From: Turnera subulata
Taxonomy: Eukaryota; Streptophyta; Magnoliopsida; Malpighiales; Passifloraceae
Direction: 5' to 3'
NCBI GenBank assembly: GCA_028386065.3
Contig: JAKUCV010004868.1
Coordinates: 2,903-66,902 of the forward strand
Length of the DNA: 64,000 nucleotides
Shown piece by piece: positions 35,736-48,037 of the stretch. The first letter of the stretch is position 1. Each line of letters begins with the position of its first letter. The notes below the pieces were generated by a model that saw nothing but the letters and a program-made list of their open reading frames with translations, did no database searches and was not told the origin of the DNA. The position numbers and the translations under genes were made by a program.

Positions 35736-36370
35736 GCCGTTAGCTATTTTTTTCCGGTAAGGGCACGGTACAAGAATAGTGTAGCGGAAAAAACAGAGGT
35801 CTTTTCCCTCAAAAAAAAAAAAAAGAAAAAACAGAGGTCTTCAGTGAATTTTGATGTCTGCTTTCCCGGGAATGAAATAAAATTCAAAGAGATAAAGGAG
35901 AGAAAATGGGAGAAATGGGCACTCTTTTCTATGAGGATGAGGGTGATGATGACGGTGATGGTGATGACATGGGATGGGATGGGATGATATGGGAATATGT
36001 TATAATTTATGGGTTTTGAGATTTTGATGAAAGGAAAATGTCCATATTTATAAGGTGCAATATATATATTAAGAAGGGAAGAAAAAGATTAATATTCTAA
36101 TCATATGGATGATGCTGATTATGATTTTATGATAATTTCGTTGATTCTTATTTTTGTTTTTTTTTTCTCTTGTGTTAAAAAATGGTGTTAGGTAGGCCTG
36201 TGTTTTGTAGTTTTGATGTTTTTGGCATTTTGGATATTTCATCCATTGCCGGCAAGGGAGCTGATTAGACATTTCAGGAGTCTGGGAGAGTTTGCTGCTG
36301 TCTAAATTCATTTTTTCCTATTTTACCACCAAAAAAAAAACATCCAATTTTTTTAGGAGTGATACATGAA
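35736..36370 (-). promoter_or_regulatory. Upstream region of the acyl-CoA synthetase gene
   Basis: Contains an imperfect GATG/GGGAT microsatellite (about 35930-35990) and A-rich runs. On the minus strand, TTATAAATATGG near 36043-36054 is a TATA candidate some 310 bp before the start codon. Function inferred from position only. Confidence 0.4.
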
Positions 36371-37019
36371 TTTGGATAAAGAAAAACAAGATTGGTTTCG
36401 GGTTTGAAAAAGTTTTATCTTCAGAGATTAGAGTATTAATGGTTCAGATATTTTGCCATTTTAATCAAAATTTTTGCTTCTAGCTTCTTTACAGCTACGT
36501 TATAGACCAGTCCATATATCTATGTATAGAGTTAGTTATCCCTTGATGATAGCGTGAGGTTGATTCTTGTAATTAACAAGGGTGGGACCGTTGTCCTTTA
36601 CTCCATAGTTTGGACTTTGAAATATGATTTATTCTTACTATAAAAAAAAAGAAATATGATTTATTCTTTTTTTATTACTTTTTTAAATAGAAGGTTTGAG
36701 TGGAGGGGAAACACCCACTCTAGGATCCTCTAGGGTATGGACGGATTATCGGGCTCTAAGGACAAATCACCGAACTCAGAGAGCGCTTACAGTGACAACC
36801 CACCAAGAGGGATGGTCGGTGAAACTCTCAACCTAATGGGGTGGTGACTAGACTTCAACCAACTAAGCCAACCGTCGTTGGCTATCGCGCTCCCAATTTA
36901 GGTTGAGTAGTATTTACAGATTACCAACTAAAAGTAATTAGATTTGATCTCTATAGGAGTGCTATTTGAATCTTAACCGATTAATCCAACCTTGGTTGGC
37001 AAAATATATTTTTTTGGTT
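36371..37019. other. Unassigned repeat-like intergenic DNA
   Basis: Around 36690-37000 two stretches share an AACCAACTAAGCCAACC / ACCGATTAATCCAACC motif, each near a GTTGGC copy. This looks like degenerate high-copy retroelement sequence. I cannot assign a family. Confidence 0.35.
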
Positions 37020-37290
37020 GTTTGGAGTAAACAAAATTACATCCAAAAGTCTCTAATGACTCGATCGCCCGAGAAGTCTGCTAACAAAGAAGAGATATAA
37101 TAATCAGGAGGATCTAGGTGACAATGCTCATCATCGAGGCTTAAAACCATGCTTTGCAAAACAGTCTGCAACAAAGTTCTCCTCACGAAAAAATTGTCGA
37201 AAAGAGACAGACTAGGGTCTTGCAATCAACTCGCTTAAGCACTCCATTAGCGGAAGATTCTCCAACCTTCCAAAATATAATTTATGTTAT
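37020..37290 (-). pseudogene. L1-type LINE RNase H-end fragment
   Basis: On the minus strand around 37130-37200 one frame reads RQFFREENFVADCFAKHGF, the C-terminal signature of plant LINE RNase H (usually REGN-VAD-LAK-G). It is preceded by an L-C-L-like spacing and followed by a stop. The rest of the LINE is missing. Assignment rests on this motif alone. Confidence 0.5.
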
Positions 37291-38247
37291 GGAAGCAAAT
37301 GTTTTTCTTTATACAATCACTTCATTAAATTGATTTTAACTGGAAAAATTAATCGAAACGATGGACTTTGTTTTAGATAAAGAAGGTGTTTTTTTTTTCA
37401 TACTTTTTTTTTTTAATTTCAAAACGATGAAGACTAGAGAATAGATGATATTATATGAGACGGTTGCTACTATCCTTCCGGTCTCCTTCAAGGCATCAAC
37501 TTTATTGCGTCGCGTGTAGGTTGCTATCCCAAGCATTTCGCTTTTTTGTGGGCAATCTGTTTGTTCTCTCTTCTGGATTGTTGTAGGCATTGATTGTTGG
37601 TTGATTGATGTAACTGCTAACTTAGCAGTGCTAAGCTACCATTCTCGCACGTCTCTGGCTATGACATATAATATAATTTAATTACTACCATATTATCGTA
37701 TTCGTATCTACTAATTTAATTTTCTTATTCTAGAAATGCAAGTCACTCCCTTCTTCAACCAGCAATTTAAGTAGAATAGGGTCACTTCGAGAGAGAAAAC
37801 AAGATAGTAGAGCATGGGCAGACAGGCATGATTCTGGGAAATTAAACCATGTCCTTGCCCTCTATTCTTTTGCAATGGACTTAAAGACAATTGGCTTAAA
37901 TATTATCATTAAATGCAGAACGTTCTTTTCCCTGTTTTGTGCCAGCCTAAGATTTCCGTATTTTCCTTAATCTGGTTGACTGACATAAAGTAACTAGGGC
38001 AACACCAAACTGTAAAAAAAAACTATATAATTGAAAATCCATCTCATTTTTTTTATACTACTCGGTGAAACTAAAATAAAATGAGAATAATTTGTGAAGT
38101 CAATATATATTCTATTTAAATTAATTCATTTTTCATAACTATACTATATATGCATTTGCAATCTAAAGAGTTTTAGGTGGAAAAACGTGATGGGTTTAAT
38201 TATTTATTTAACTCCGAGAATAATTTGTGAATTTAGGCTGCGATACT
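37291..38247. other. AT-rich intergenic DNA, nothing recognised
   Basis: No coding frame, inverted termini or RNA gene could be supported. CCTCC at 38248-38252 is the left target duplication of the next solo LTR. Confidence 0.5.
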
Positions 38248-38252
38248 CCTCC

Positions 38253-41200
38253 TGAGACGCCCCGACCCGTATTTACTGTACACAGTAAACACAAGCCGGA
38301 ACTGTGACGACCCAGCCCAACAAAGCCCGACGGACTGCGTATAAAACAATAAACTGGCCAACGGCCCAATATCAAAAACTGTAAACCGGCCCTTCGGCCC
38401 AACAAGAAACTCGTCACCCGAACCCCGGGGACATCAACAACAACCAACTGGCCCAATGGCCCAAATACAACATATACACAGCAGAAGATTTAACAAAATG
38501 CACAGCGGAAGACTCTTAACTCACATGACAACATAAGCAAAGCCCAATGCAACTAATGGATCCGAGTCCTGTCCGAGGGTACGCTTCAGCTTGCCCGGTA
38601 CGTTCCTGCACTACAAACAACTCATCCTACGGGATGAAACCCCGCAGGCGAGGGGTGAGTCCGAAACGCTCACCGACGAAAGATAAACAGTGATATATTC
38701 AACCATAACACTTTCGAAATAAACACAACGATCACATCAATAAACACAAACAATCACATCACAAGGAAACTGCCATAGCAACTAACACATACTACACGAC
38801 AGAGGAGTCCAACTCAAACATCACATCAGAGGAATCCAACACGAACAACACGATAGAGGAATCCTACTAAATCATATCAAAGCCAAGACCAAATGAATAC
38901 TCATTAATTTTTATTACCAATTTTATCTTTCGGGCCCCGTCACTGGACAAGCTAGGGTCGACCCAACCTCAGACAACATCATACCAACCAGATATTCGGC
39001 ATATCTGAGCCACTGCGGATATTCGGCATATCCGAGCCACTGGGTATTCGGTATACCCCAACCTCAGACAACATCATACCAACCAGATATTCGGCATATC
39101 TGAGCCACTGCGGATATTCGGCATATCCGAGCCACTGGGTATTCGGTATACCCCAACCTCTGACAACATCATACCAACCAGATATTCGGCATATCTGAGC
39201 CACTGCAGATATTCGGCATATCCGAGCCACCGCGGATATTCGGCATATCCGAGCCACTGGGTATTTGGTATACCCTAACCACAGGCAACAACATGCCAAC
39301 CAAATTAAGTAACCAAACCAAGTAACCGACCATAGCATCCCAGAATTAATCTTCAAACCATCGGGTCGTACCACTACCTCCCACATATATCATCATATCA
39401 TATCGATTCCAATTTCCAATTTCCATTTCCATTTCTCAATTATCCATAGCCAATAGGTTATTCCAATTATCCAATCACAACACTGTCTACCGACAACAAT
39501 CACAATATCCATAACAGCTAATCAATTATCTAATTCCTATCAGCTCAAGTTACACCACAGACAAATCCTTCAACAGTTTCATAACATCTTTTACTCACAG
39601 TCCAACATCAATCACAACACAATATCCAATAAGCCAATAACAGCCAAACAGCGGTTCAATCAAGCAACTCAATATCATAGCAACAGCAACAACCGTAACC
39701 ATAGCAGCCAATAACCAACATAATTCCATATTACCAAACATCCATCAACAATACATATAGCGCCAGTTATTCACAACCAACAACTCATCACAATATCCAC
39801 AACACAATATACACAAGTCTATCACAATCCAACAACAGCAACGATAATTCCACAGCAATCAGGTATCAGTCAATAATTATTCCAACAGAACGATCTAGCA
39901 GCAAAATACGCAAACAAAGAAACACACACAACATTACGGCACATATCAAGGTTTATCTATCCTCACCTTGGCCGATTACTCACTCTGAAGGTAATGACCG
40001 GTCCAAAGTCGGCTCCTCGGGAAACGGCCCGATATCCAAAAACCTATACAACAAACAATACACTCACTTAAATGCACATAAGAGTATGTCATGATGCCAA
40101 TTTTACGAAATGTACCCATCCCGGTTACTTATCCGTTATTATTATCTTTTACCAAAAATAATTAACTGTACGTATTTCCGAATATAATTTTTGGTACCAT
40201 ACTTTAATTAAAACTCTTTTCAAAATAATTTCATAAAATAAGTATATTTTCCAAAATAATAATTACTATAATTTTTCTGAAAATTATAACATGCGTATAT
40301 ATTTTCCATAATATTTCTATAAGAATTATTATGCTTTCCAAAATATAATTCCCAAGCATTATTATTTTTAGAAAACTCCATTTTCAGAAAGTATAATCAT
40401 ATACACTTATTTCCTGAAATAAATACGAATTTATTAATATACAATTTTTCCCAAATTGTTCCCGTATGCATAAATATTATTTATTTCCCATATCTCATTC
40501 TTTCCCAAAATTCCATAATAATCATATATATTTTCCAAAATACTTCCACAGTTTAATTTCCAAAGTATTAATCATAAAAGTATATAAATCAGATTTTACT
40601 ATTATTATTATTTTTTTTTTTATTTTCGGACTGGGCCAAATAGTGCCAGCCCAGACCCTTACACAGTGCCAGGCCCAGGCCCTAACCACGAGCCCAGGCA
40701 CAGGCCCGCGTAGCGGATCCAGCTGCATAGCCCGGCCCGAAACATCACAGCCCAGAATCCACAACCCAAATAGTGAGCCCAACCAAACCAACCCAGATAC
40801 CAGGCGCGGGTCAACCCGCATCCACGCTACCCGGGTCGGATCCTCCTCACACGGGTCAACATCCACGGCTCACCTTGAGCAAACGGGAAACGGCGGCGAC
40901 GAAGGGACGGGATGGCGACAGCGGACGGCACATCAGGACGGCGGCAACAGCAAGGTTGGCGTGCAGGGGAGGAGAAGGCGACGGCGGCGTCGTGCTGCAG
41001 CTGTGGTGGTTGCCGCAGCAAGGAAGAGACGACGTCGGATCCAAACGAAATGGCCGTCGGGTCCCCGGCTATGCCCGGCGCGTCGTGCGGCGAGGGCGGG
41101 TGGCGATGGCTGCGTTACGTCGGCGACAACGAGAGGGAGGCGTCGGTATGGGTGGTGCCGGTCGTGGTGGAGTCGCGGCGGTGCAGAGATGCAGGGGGAA

Positions 41201-41632
41201 GTCCGGCGGTGGCTGTGCTCCTCCTCCTCTCTTCTCTTTTTTTTTTTTTTCCTTTTCTCTTTTCCTTCTGCATCTTCACGGTTCTGCTTCTTTTAATCTG
41301 TTTTCTTTTTTTTTCCCTACTATTAGACATGTGAAGCCCAAATAATGCGATTCGTCCGTATTACGGGCGAGTCCGATCCGGACCAGAAAATAACCGATAC
41401 CTCCTTAATTATTTTCCGGTGTGATTTTCCGGGAAATTCCGAAACCCGAAAAATACCAACTTAGGTTCGAAAAATCCGCGGGAAAATCACGAGCGCGGGA
41501 AAACCCTCGGTTTCGAAAAACGACCCCCGATTTACCTTGAATTAATTACCCAAGATTAATTCAATAGTAAATCACGATAAAACGACTTCTACAGTCCCGA
41601 TAAAAGTCAAAAATTTTACCCGGGCTGTTACA
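38253..41632 (-). mobile_element. Solo LTR B (3380 bp), TSD CCTCC
   Basis: Read on the minus strand it begins TGTAACAGCCCGGGTAAAAT and ends GGGGCGTCTCA. CCTCC flanks both sides (38248-38252, 41633-41637). It carries the same ordered blocks as LTR A, including an AAG|GTGAG donor-like site at 40872-40873 on the minus strand and GGGCC-rich DNA at about 40630-40800. It is close to LTR E (blocks of 90 percent or more identity by eye) and more distant from A and D. Long open frames at 40466-41345 lie over its GC-rich leader and are not conserved. Confidence 0.85.
38965..39285. repeat. Three 95-bp tandem units of TCGG-loop hairpins inside solo LTR B
   Basis: Units start at 38965, 39060 and 39155. 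Each holds hairpins CAGATAT-TCGGC-ATATCTG, CGGATAT-TCGGC-ATATCCG and GGGTAT-TCGGT-ATACCC; the last unit has one extra CGGATAT hairpin. The arms differ between hairpins by paired changes, while the loop stays TCGG(C/T). Confidence 0.9.
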
Positions 41633-41637
41633 CCTCC

Positions 41638-42375
41638 AAAGGAAAAAAGTTGAAAGGACATGGAGAAATTAGAACGACAACATATTTCAAGAAGATTTTG
41701 GCAATACTTGACGTTATATGTTGACGGGTCCTTCGCTCCAAAAGAAAATTGTTGAATAAAAGAACGTTATTAATTTGTCGCTGGCAATGGCATCCGCTGA
41801 TAAATCAAAGTGACCGACCCTCGCTGAGCCTAATAATTTGCCCTAGTCTTAGATTGGGGAGCCTCCTCTCAACTTAAACTTTTATCAACTAGAAAAAGCG
41901 AACAGAGACTTTTCATGTTCTGTTGAAATTTCTTTCTCAGCCGAGTGCTTTTGAATTTTATGCTAAACCATTATTCGTAATCACGTGCATGTGAATTTTC
42001 GGCTAAATTAAATTATTGTTAGTCATCATCACTGTAAGTCTCTAACCATCTTTGACCCTCATTTTACCCGTTTTTTAGTTATTTGGCTTTTTCAATTTAC
42101 AACAAATAGCTAATAGCTAAAAGTAGGCCCGGGTCATCAACTGTTTAATAATCGTGTTCTGCCGACACTTTGTGTTTATATTGTATCGTGTTTGGATTAA
42201 CCTGCAAATGATCTATTAAATATAATAAATTCATAAGTCAATCTTTAAGTTTATCCATTTCCGATTAATGTTTTTCATACGTTAAATAAAATTTATAATT
42301 TAGTAATATTTAAAGCATTCATAAAAATACTTTTAGATATTTTATATAACCTTATACTTAAATAATAGATAGGCC
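41638..42375. other. Intergenic DNA, no feature recognised
   Basis: AT-rich. A GCCCGGGTCATCAACTG ... GTGTTCTGCC stretch near 42128-42160 resembles degenerate plant transposon ends, but I found no matching partner. Confidence 0.4.
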
Positions 42376-42384
42376 ATGTGTTAA

Positions 42385-42997
42385 TTTTTTTTTTTTGAGA
42401 AAAAGAGCATTCTTCATTCATATAAAGAAGTCTAAAGATATGAAATCACATAGTTGAAGATCTAATATAACAAAAGTATAAGAAAGATTCAAGATGAGAA
42501 TTCTTCTTAACTTACTACATAAAAATACACAACGTATTTATCTCCTTCACTAGAAGATTTACAAAGGCACACTACTCGCGACACTACTCTCGCGAGCATC
42601 AGATCCAGATCCAGTATGGTCCGTGTAGCAACCACCATGCCGACAAGTAAATTTGAGACATACTTGTGGGGGAAAATATCCCTTTGTTGGTAAATTTTTG
42701 TAGTAGATAGGGAATCGTTTTTCAAATCGAATCTTCTTCCATGAACTTTGGCTCCCATAGTCTTATTTGAAAGACCAAAAAAAGGTGAGAAAATTCCAGA
42801 AAGAGAGAAACCAACTCACAAAAAGTGAGACTAAACCTAAAAAAAATAAGAATAAACCAACCAAACTAAAAACAAAAAGAAAAAACTAGCTAGATGAAAG
42901 AAATTTTGGCAGGGGCTCACCGCCGGAAGAAACGCGGCGACAGCCCCAAGTTGTAGATCTAGGAAAAGAGAAGGAGAGAAAAGAGAAAACCCTAGAA
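42385..42997 (-). mobile_element. Poly(A) retroposon (internally deleted L1-like), TSD ATGTGTTAA
   Basis: On the minus strand the 613-bp insert starts with an AAACCCTAGGG-proximal, pyrimidine-rich leader and ends GCTCTTTTTCTC followed by a poly(A) tail (T run at 42385-42396). ATGTGTTAA occurs at 42376-42384 and 42998-43006. Poly(A) plus a 9-bp duplication is the product of target-primed reverse transcription. The 3' end resembles plant L1 tails. The open frame at 42507-42758 (minus) is not a recognised protein. A processed copy of a host transcript is an alternative. Confidence 0.75.
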
Positions 42998-43031
42998 ATG
43001 TGTTAAAATCTTTAGATTCTAAATATAATCG

Positions 43032-43033
<2 letters not shown>

Positions 43034-43068
<35 letters not shown>
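43034..43068. repeat. (TA)n microsatellite
   Basis: About 17 TA units with one interruption at the left edge. No gene is near. Confidence 0.9.
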
Positions 43069-43071
<3 letters not shown>

Positions 43072-43294
43072 GACTAATCAATAAGAGAATAACATAACTT
43101 TTTCATTTTCATATCATATATAAAGTCAAACTCATTTAGTTAAGATCGAAAATCTCCTACTTATATTGGTTAACTTATTGGTCATGTATATTACGTCATA
43201 TCATCCTGACAAAACCGCCGGGTCAAATTCAAAGCACTTTTACTTTATTTAGCGAGGTTTAAGAGCTTTTGTTTTACCGAAGTCTTCATGAAAG

Positions 43295-44893
43295 GGTAAA
43301 AAAGTTTTTTCTGTCTTTACACTTTGTCGTTTTCGCATTTGTTGTCCCTCTTCGTTTAATTTCACTCAACATGTCCCTGAACTTAAGATTTACCGGGCCA
43401 CCATGTCTTTTTTACCTGCTATTACAAGTTGATTGTTATGGTACTGACACTTGTCTTGTGGGGACCATGGGCTGCCCTTTTTTTAACCTTTCTTCTATTT
43501 TTTATTTTTCATTTTCTTAATTTAATTTCTTAAATTGTTTTTCCAATGAATAAAATTTTGTTTTTTTTTAAGATGCAAAATCGCCTGCGAGACCATCGTG
43601 GCCGTCATCGCCACCGACCGCAGTACCCACCACCTCGAAGACTCCGACACTGATCTACTGGAGGTGCCCTTGGATTTCCCGGCCCGAGTCCTTTAGCGAT
43701 CTCGAACAAAATAGAGGCCACCCACCCTAACCTCCCAATGGCGGCGCACGCCACCTTACTATCCCACCACCTGAACCGGATGAAGGAGACCGGCCAGCTG
43801 GCCTTGGTGAAGAACAACTACATGAAAACCTGACCCGAATGCGCCGCCCTCCCAAGCCCAAGGCTCCTCTCCCGCCCGGAACTGTGGTGAGCTCACCCAG
43901 GCCTCGCGGCCGCCCGCCCAAGGCTAAGGACCCGTTTGCTCCGGCGACTTCCCCCCAAGAAGACCTCCGGCGGATCACGAAACGCACACCACCGATTCGC
44001 CATCCATTTACAAAACCCAAATAGCAGCAATGCCCAACATCACCAAGCACAATTAGCTTGATTCAATTTATAATTTTTTTATGTTAAAATTGATACTACA
44101 ATTACAAAGAGGGAGTAAAACAGAAAGAAGAGGGGAAGAGGGTCAACGGCCTTACCCACTCGATGAGTCACACTGTTGAATGGATGACAGCGACAACCGT
44201 TGGCTAATGTCGGCTGTTGTGTTCGAATCAGTGGCGGCAGATCAAGGGAGAGAGAGTGGGTTAAGAGAGAGGAAGATCGGGCGGTGGGTGGCGGCGGCTT
44301 GACATGCAGATGACGGCGGTGATGTGAGGTGTAACAGGAGATGGGAGTATAATAGAGATGAGATGAGACGGGAGAGAGAGAGGGAGGAGGGACACGGTGA
44401 TGGAAAAGAGAGAAGGAAGGGGAGAAAAAGAAAAGAAAAAAGAAAAAAGGAAAGGGAGAAAAAGGAAAAAATGAAAAAAAAAGAGAGAAAATGATTAAAA
44501 AAGTTTTTAACCGATTTTTTTCTCTTTTCGTGTCATTTAAATATTTTATTTTTGAAAACTTGGAAAAAAAGGAAAAAGAAAAGTGAAACAATAAAATAAT
44601 AAATTCTTTTTTTCTCTTCTATTTATTACAAAAACTAATATAATAAATCCTATAAAGGATTTCCAAAAAATAGAAAATAGGAAAGAAAGAAAGAGAAAAA
44701 AAGAAAAATAAAATCAGATGAAGTGGGCCCCACGGATACGTGCCAGCCTCACTCGCACCAACCGGCTACTGGAGGTAAGAAGGACAAGGTGACCCGGTAA
44801 TTCATGAGTTGGGGGACAAGTTGAGTGAAAAAAAGGAAGAGGGACAACAAATGCGAAAATAAAAAAGTGAAGGGACAAGAAAATTTTTTTACC
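43295..44893. mobile_element. Mutator-like element carrying host gene fragments (Pack-MULE-like)
   Basis: The ends are long imperfect inverted repeats of about 124 bp: 43295-43418 and 44770-44893. Both read GGTAAAAAA..., then CGCATTTGTTGTCCCTCTTC, then a TTTCACTCAAC(A/T)TGTCCC block. There is no transposase between them. The interior holds an HMGA gene fragment and a second GC-rich, 5'-UTR-like stretch (44130-44400, minus sense). I could not find a clear 9-bp target duplication, so the exact ends are uncertain. Confidence 0.7.
43696..43975 (+). pseudogene. Captured HMGA gene fragment (H1 domain end plus AT-hook)
   Basis: One frame reads the C-terminal half of a plant HMGA H1/H5 winged-helix domain (KIEATHPNLP, then HHLNRMKETGQLALVKNNYM). 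After a stop/frameshift near 43830 a second frame reads the AT-hook region PPKPKAPLPPGTVVSS, then PRPRGRPPKAKDPFAP. In a real HMGA protein these parts bind linker DNA and AT-rich minor grooves. The N-terminal H1 half and the later AT-hooks are missing. The fragment begins right after a TTTAG that could be an old intron acceptor. GC content is far above the surroundings. Confidence 0.8.
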
Positions 44894-45224
44894 TATCGGA
44901 TTGAGACATAGCTATGTACAAGAATTGATAAGAAATTCGGTGATCACCATTGATTTTGTGAGGTCACAACAATAAAAACTTTTTTACATTTCATGAAAGA
45001 CAACAACTCCTTCATACGCAAGCTTTAGAATCCTATAACCACCTCAAGAATGAAAAAGATTTGAAGAAATCCTCTTGAATCATTTCATTTTGACCACAGA
45101 TAAGAGGCAACTTGATAAGCATCCAACACATTATTTTGGGAAATTCTATGGTATTCACGCTATATCTTAACATAAGAGATTATTCAATACAATACTTCTT
45201 CTTTTTTTTTTTGACAGAACGAAT
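44894..45224. other. Intergenic DNA, nothing recognised
   Basis: AT-rich stretch between the Mutator-like element and solo LTR D. CCTAA at 45225-45229 is the left target duplication of that LTR. Confidence 0.5.
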
Positions 45225-45229
45225 CCTAA

Positions 45230-45724
45230 TGTAACAGCCCGGGTAATTTTCGTATTTTTACCGGTACCGTAAAAATTTTTTACACAGTTATTTACCATTA
45301 AAATTAATCTTGGGTAATTAATTTATGGTAACTCGAGCTTTGGATTCCGAAACCGAGCCCTGTCCCACGTTCGGGATTTTTTTGCAGATTTTTCGGATCA
45401 AAGTTGGAATTTTTCGGGTCCAGGAATCTTTAGAAAAGCCGGGTTTATCCTCGAGTTATCGGACCAAAAATAAAGCTAAGGGGGTGTTATGGTTATTTTC
45501 TGATCCGGACAGAACCCGCCTCACATGCTGCACAGTATGGAGGCTGTCGCCGCCTTTTCCTGTGAAGCTTGTGAGACCCGTGCTTTGCCAGTACCTTGCC
45601 CGTGTACTTTGTTTTCTTTCCAGTACACACACATACCATACAATCACCTTACTCTCCTCTGCAAGCTTCCTCTCTAAATTTCCCCTACAAAACCGTCTCC
45701 TGCAACTCACCTGAAACCAGAAAA

Positions 45725-45755
<31 letters not shown>

Positions 45756-47906
45756 CCAGCCCCAAAACTACGTAGTTTTGAACAACCCCACAACCCCATC
45801 TTTTCTCTTCCTCCTCTCACACCCACTGCCACCGTGAACCACCCACCGGCCGAACCACTACCAGCTCGTCACCACCACCTGCGACCGCCACCAACGCCTC
45901 CTCTTCCCCTCGCACGTGGTCGCGCCGCCACCAACAGCCCTTCTCCTCTACTCTCTCCCCGTAGCGCCCTTCTACCCGAAGACACGCCGACGGGCCGCTC
46001 CTCCCCTTGCCGCTCGTCGCCACCGCAACAAGCCACGCCGACAGTCGCCACCTCCCTCGCCATCGCCTCGCCTCCGTCATCTCGCCGTTTCGCTGCTCAC
46101 CGCTGCATCGTCGCCGTCACAGACCCGGAACGAGGGTGAGTGACCCGTCTCTACAACCGGGTTGTGGCTTTGGGTCGGGTTGACCCATATGCCGCCTGGG
46201 CTGTGTGTCGTTGGCTTGTGGGCTACTGACTTGGGCTCTTTGCCTTGGTCTGGGCCTTAACCTTGGCCTGGTTTAGTGGTCTGTGGCTGGGTAATGGACT
46301 TGGGTTGCATAGTATGGCCTAGTCCGAAATAAATAAAAATAAGAGAATAAAACCTGGAAAAAAAGAGGAATTAAATCTGGAAAAAAAACTATAGTTCTGG
46401 GAAGTAAAAATAATTTGTGTAAATAATATTTTGAGAAATAATTTGGGGAAATAATATTCTGGAAATATGATTTTGGGGAAAGTATATATACATGGTATAA
46501 AATAATTAATTTAAGGAAATAATTTCAGAAAGGGTATTATTAAAGTGTTATACCGGAATAATAACCGGGTATAAAAATAGTGTATTTTGACACTGGAAAT
46601 AAATAGTGAATTATGATGATAATGGAGAAATAACCCGAGGCAGTAACCGAGACGAGTCAGTATTTATTTTTTTGGTATACAGTATTAGCATGGCATTTGC
46701 ATATCATCTTATATGTGCATATTATTTGTTTGATATAGGAGTTGATAACGAGCAGTTACCTGAGGAATCAGACTTGGAATCTGTTGGGCATTTCCAAAAT
46801 TGATAATCGGCTAAGGTGAGGATGGATAACCTTGGATATGTGCCCGTAATACTGTGTGTGTTTTTTTTTGTTGTTGATTGAACTGCTGAGATGATCATTG
46901 TTGATTATTTGATTGCTATGGATTTTGTTGTTGTTGTTGCTGGATTGTGTTGATTGGTCTTGTGGATATTAGGGGGGTAAATGTTGAACTGTCAATTGTG
47001 AATAATTGGTGTTATGAGATTTATGATTGGTTGAGTCTGTGGAATAACTTGAGATAATAGAAAGTTGGATAATTGAGGATAGAGTGTTGGAATTGGAATT
47101 GGATTTGAGATGATGATTTAATTGTCACGTGGAAAGTAGTGGTACGACTAGATGGTTAGAGGCTAGTTCTGTGGTCTCATGGCCAGTTTGGTTTGGATAT
47201 TGGGGATGTTGATCCCGGATGATTTGGGTATTGGGATGTTGATCTCGGATTGGTTGTTATTGGGATGTTGATCCCGGATTGTGTTTTGGCTTGGCATCCG
47301 GAATTAGTTTATAACCAGGTACGACCCTAACTTGTCCAGTGACAGGGGCCCGGAAGATAAAATTGGTAATAATAAAAATATTCTTTTGGTCTTGGCTCAG
47401 CCGTATTTTGGTTGAATCTTTGTGTTGTCTTTGCCTGTATTTACTTCGAAAGTATTATGGTTGCCTGCATATCTCTGTTTATCCTTGGTCGGTGAGCACT
47501 TCGGACTCACCCCTCGCCTGCGGGATTTCATCCCGTAGGTTGAGTTGTTTCGTAGTTCAGGTACGACGTTTGATGGCTGCTGCTTTCTTCTCCACCTGAC
47601 TCCAGATCCATACCTCCACTGCATGTGCATATAAGTCTTCCGCTGCTGTGTTATATATGTTGTTGTGTTGCTACTTTCCTATATTGCTTATGATGCTGAT
47701 TATACTGGATTATGCTGCTGCTGTTGAGTAATGTGTGTGGATTGAATAATGGTCCCCGGGTATGGGTGACAATTGTAATATACAGTTTGCTGTTGTATTT
47801 GAATTTACTGTGTAGTATTTTACTGTGATATACTGCCTGTTCTATCAATAAGAATAGTTTCAGCACGTATTTATTGTATCTGGTAAATACGGCTCGGGGC
47901 GCTTCA
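45230..47906 (+). mobile_element. Solo LTR D (2677 bp), TSD CCTAA
   Basis: Begins TGTAACAGCCCGGGTAAT and ends GGGGCGCTTCA, flanked by CCTAA (45225-45229, 47907-47911). Block order is that of LTR A: C-rich leader (about 45800-46130), donor-like GAGG|GTGAG at 46136, GGGCC/TGGGCT stretch, AT-rich middle, hairpin repeats GGGATgttgATCCC (47203, 47233 with one mismatch, 47272) and the conserved CACCCCTCGCCTGCGG block near 47505. A20 followed by (AC)8 lies at 45721-45756. Shorter than its relatives through several deletions. Confidence 0.85.
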
Positions 47907-48037
47907 CCTAATGCACCCTAACACACACACCCCCTCCCCCCAAGTTTTGATACTTCAAGAGAGGTTTATAGAGAATAGGTTTTCAAAAATGGCTGCAACA
48001 ATTGGCAAACTTTAATGACCTTAGGTTCGACCAGACA

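Noticed and set aside
36690..37000. Possible tRNA-derived SINE because of GGTTGAG/CCAACC motifs
   Set aside because: I could not find a proper A box and B box pair, a 3' tail or a target duplication.
40466..41345. 276-aa and 190-aa frames on the plus strand
   Set aside because: They are antisense to solo LTR B and interrupted in the homologous part of LTR E.
44079..44591. 170-aa minus-strand frame in the Mutator-like element
   Set aside because: It is dominated by Phe/Ser/Pro low complexity from pyrimidine tracts and has no recognisable domain.
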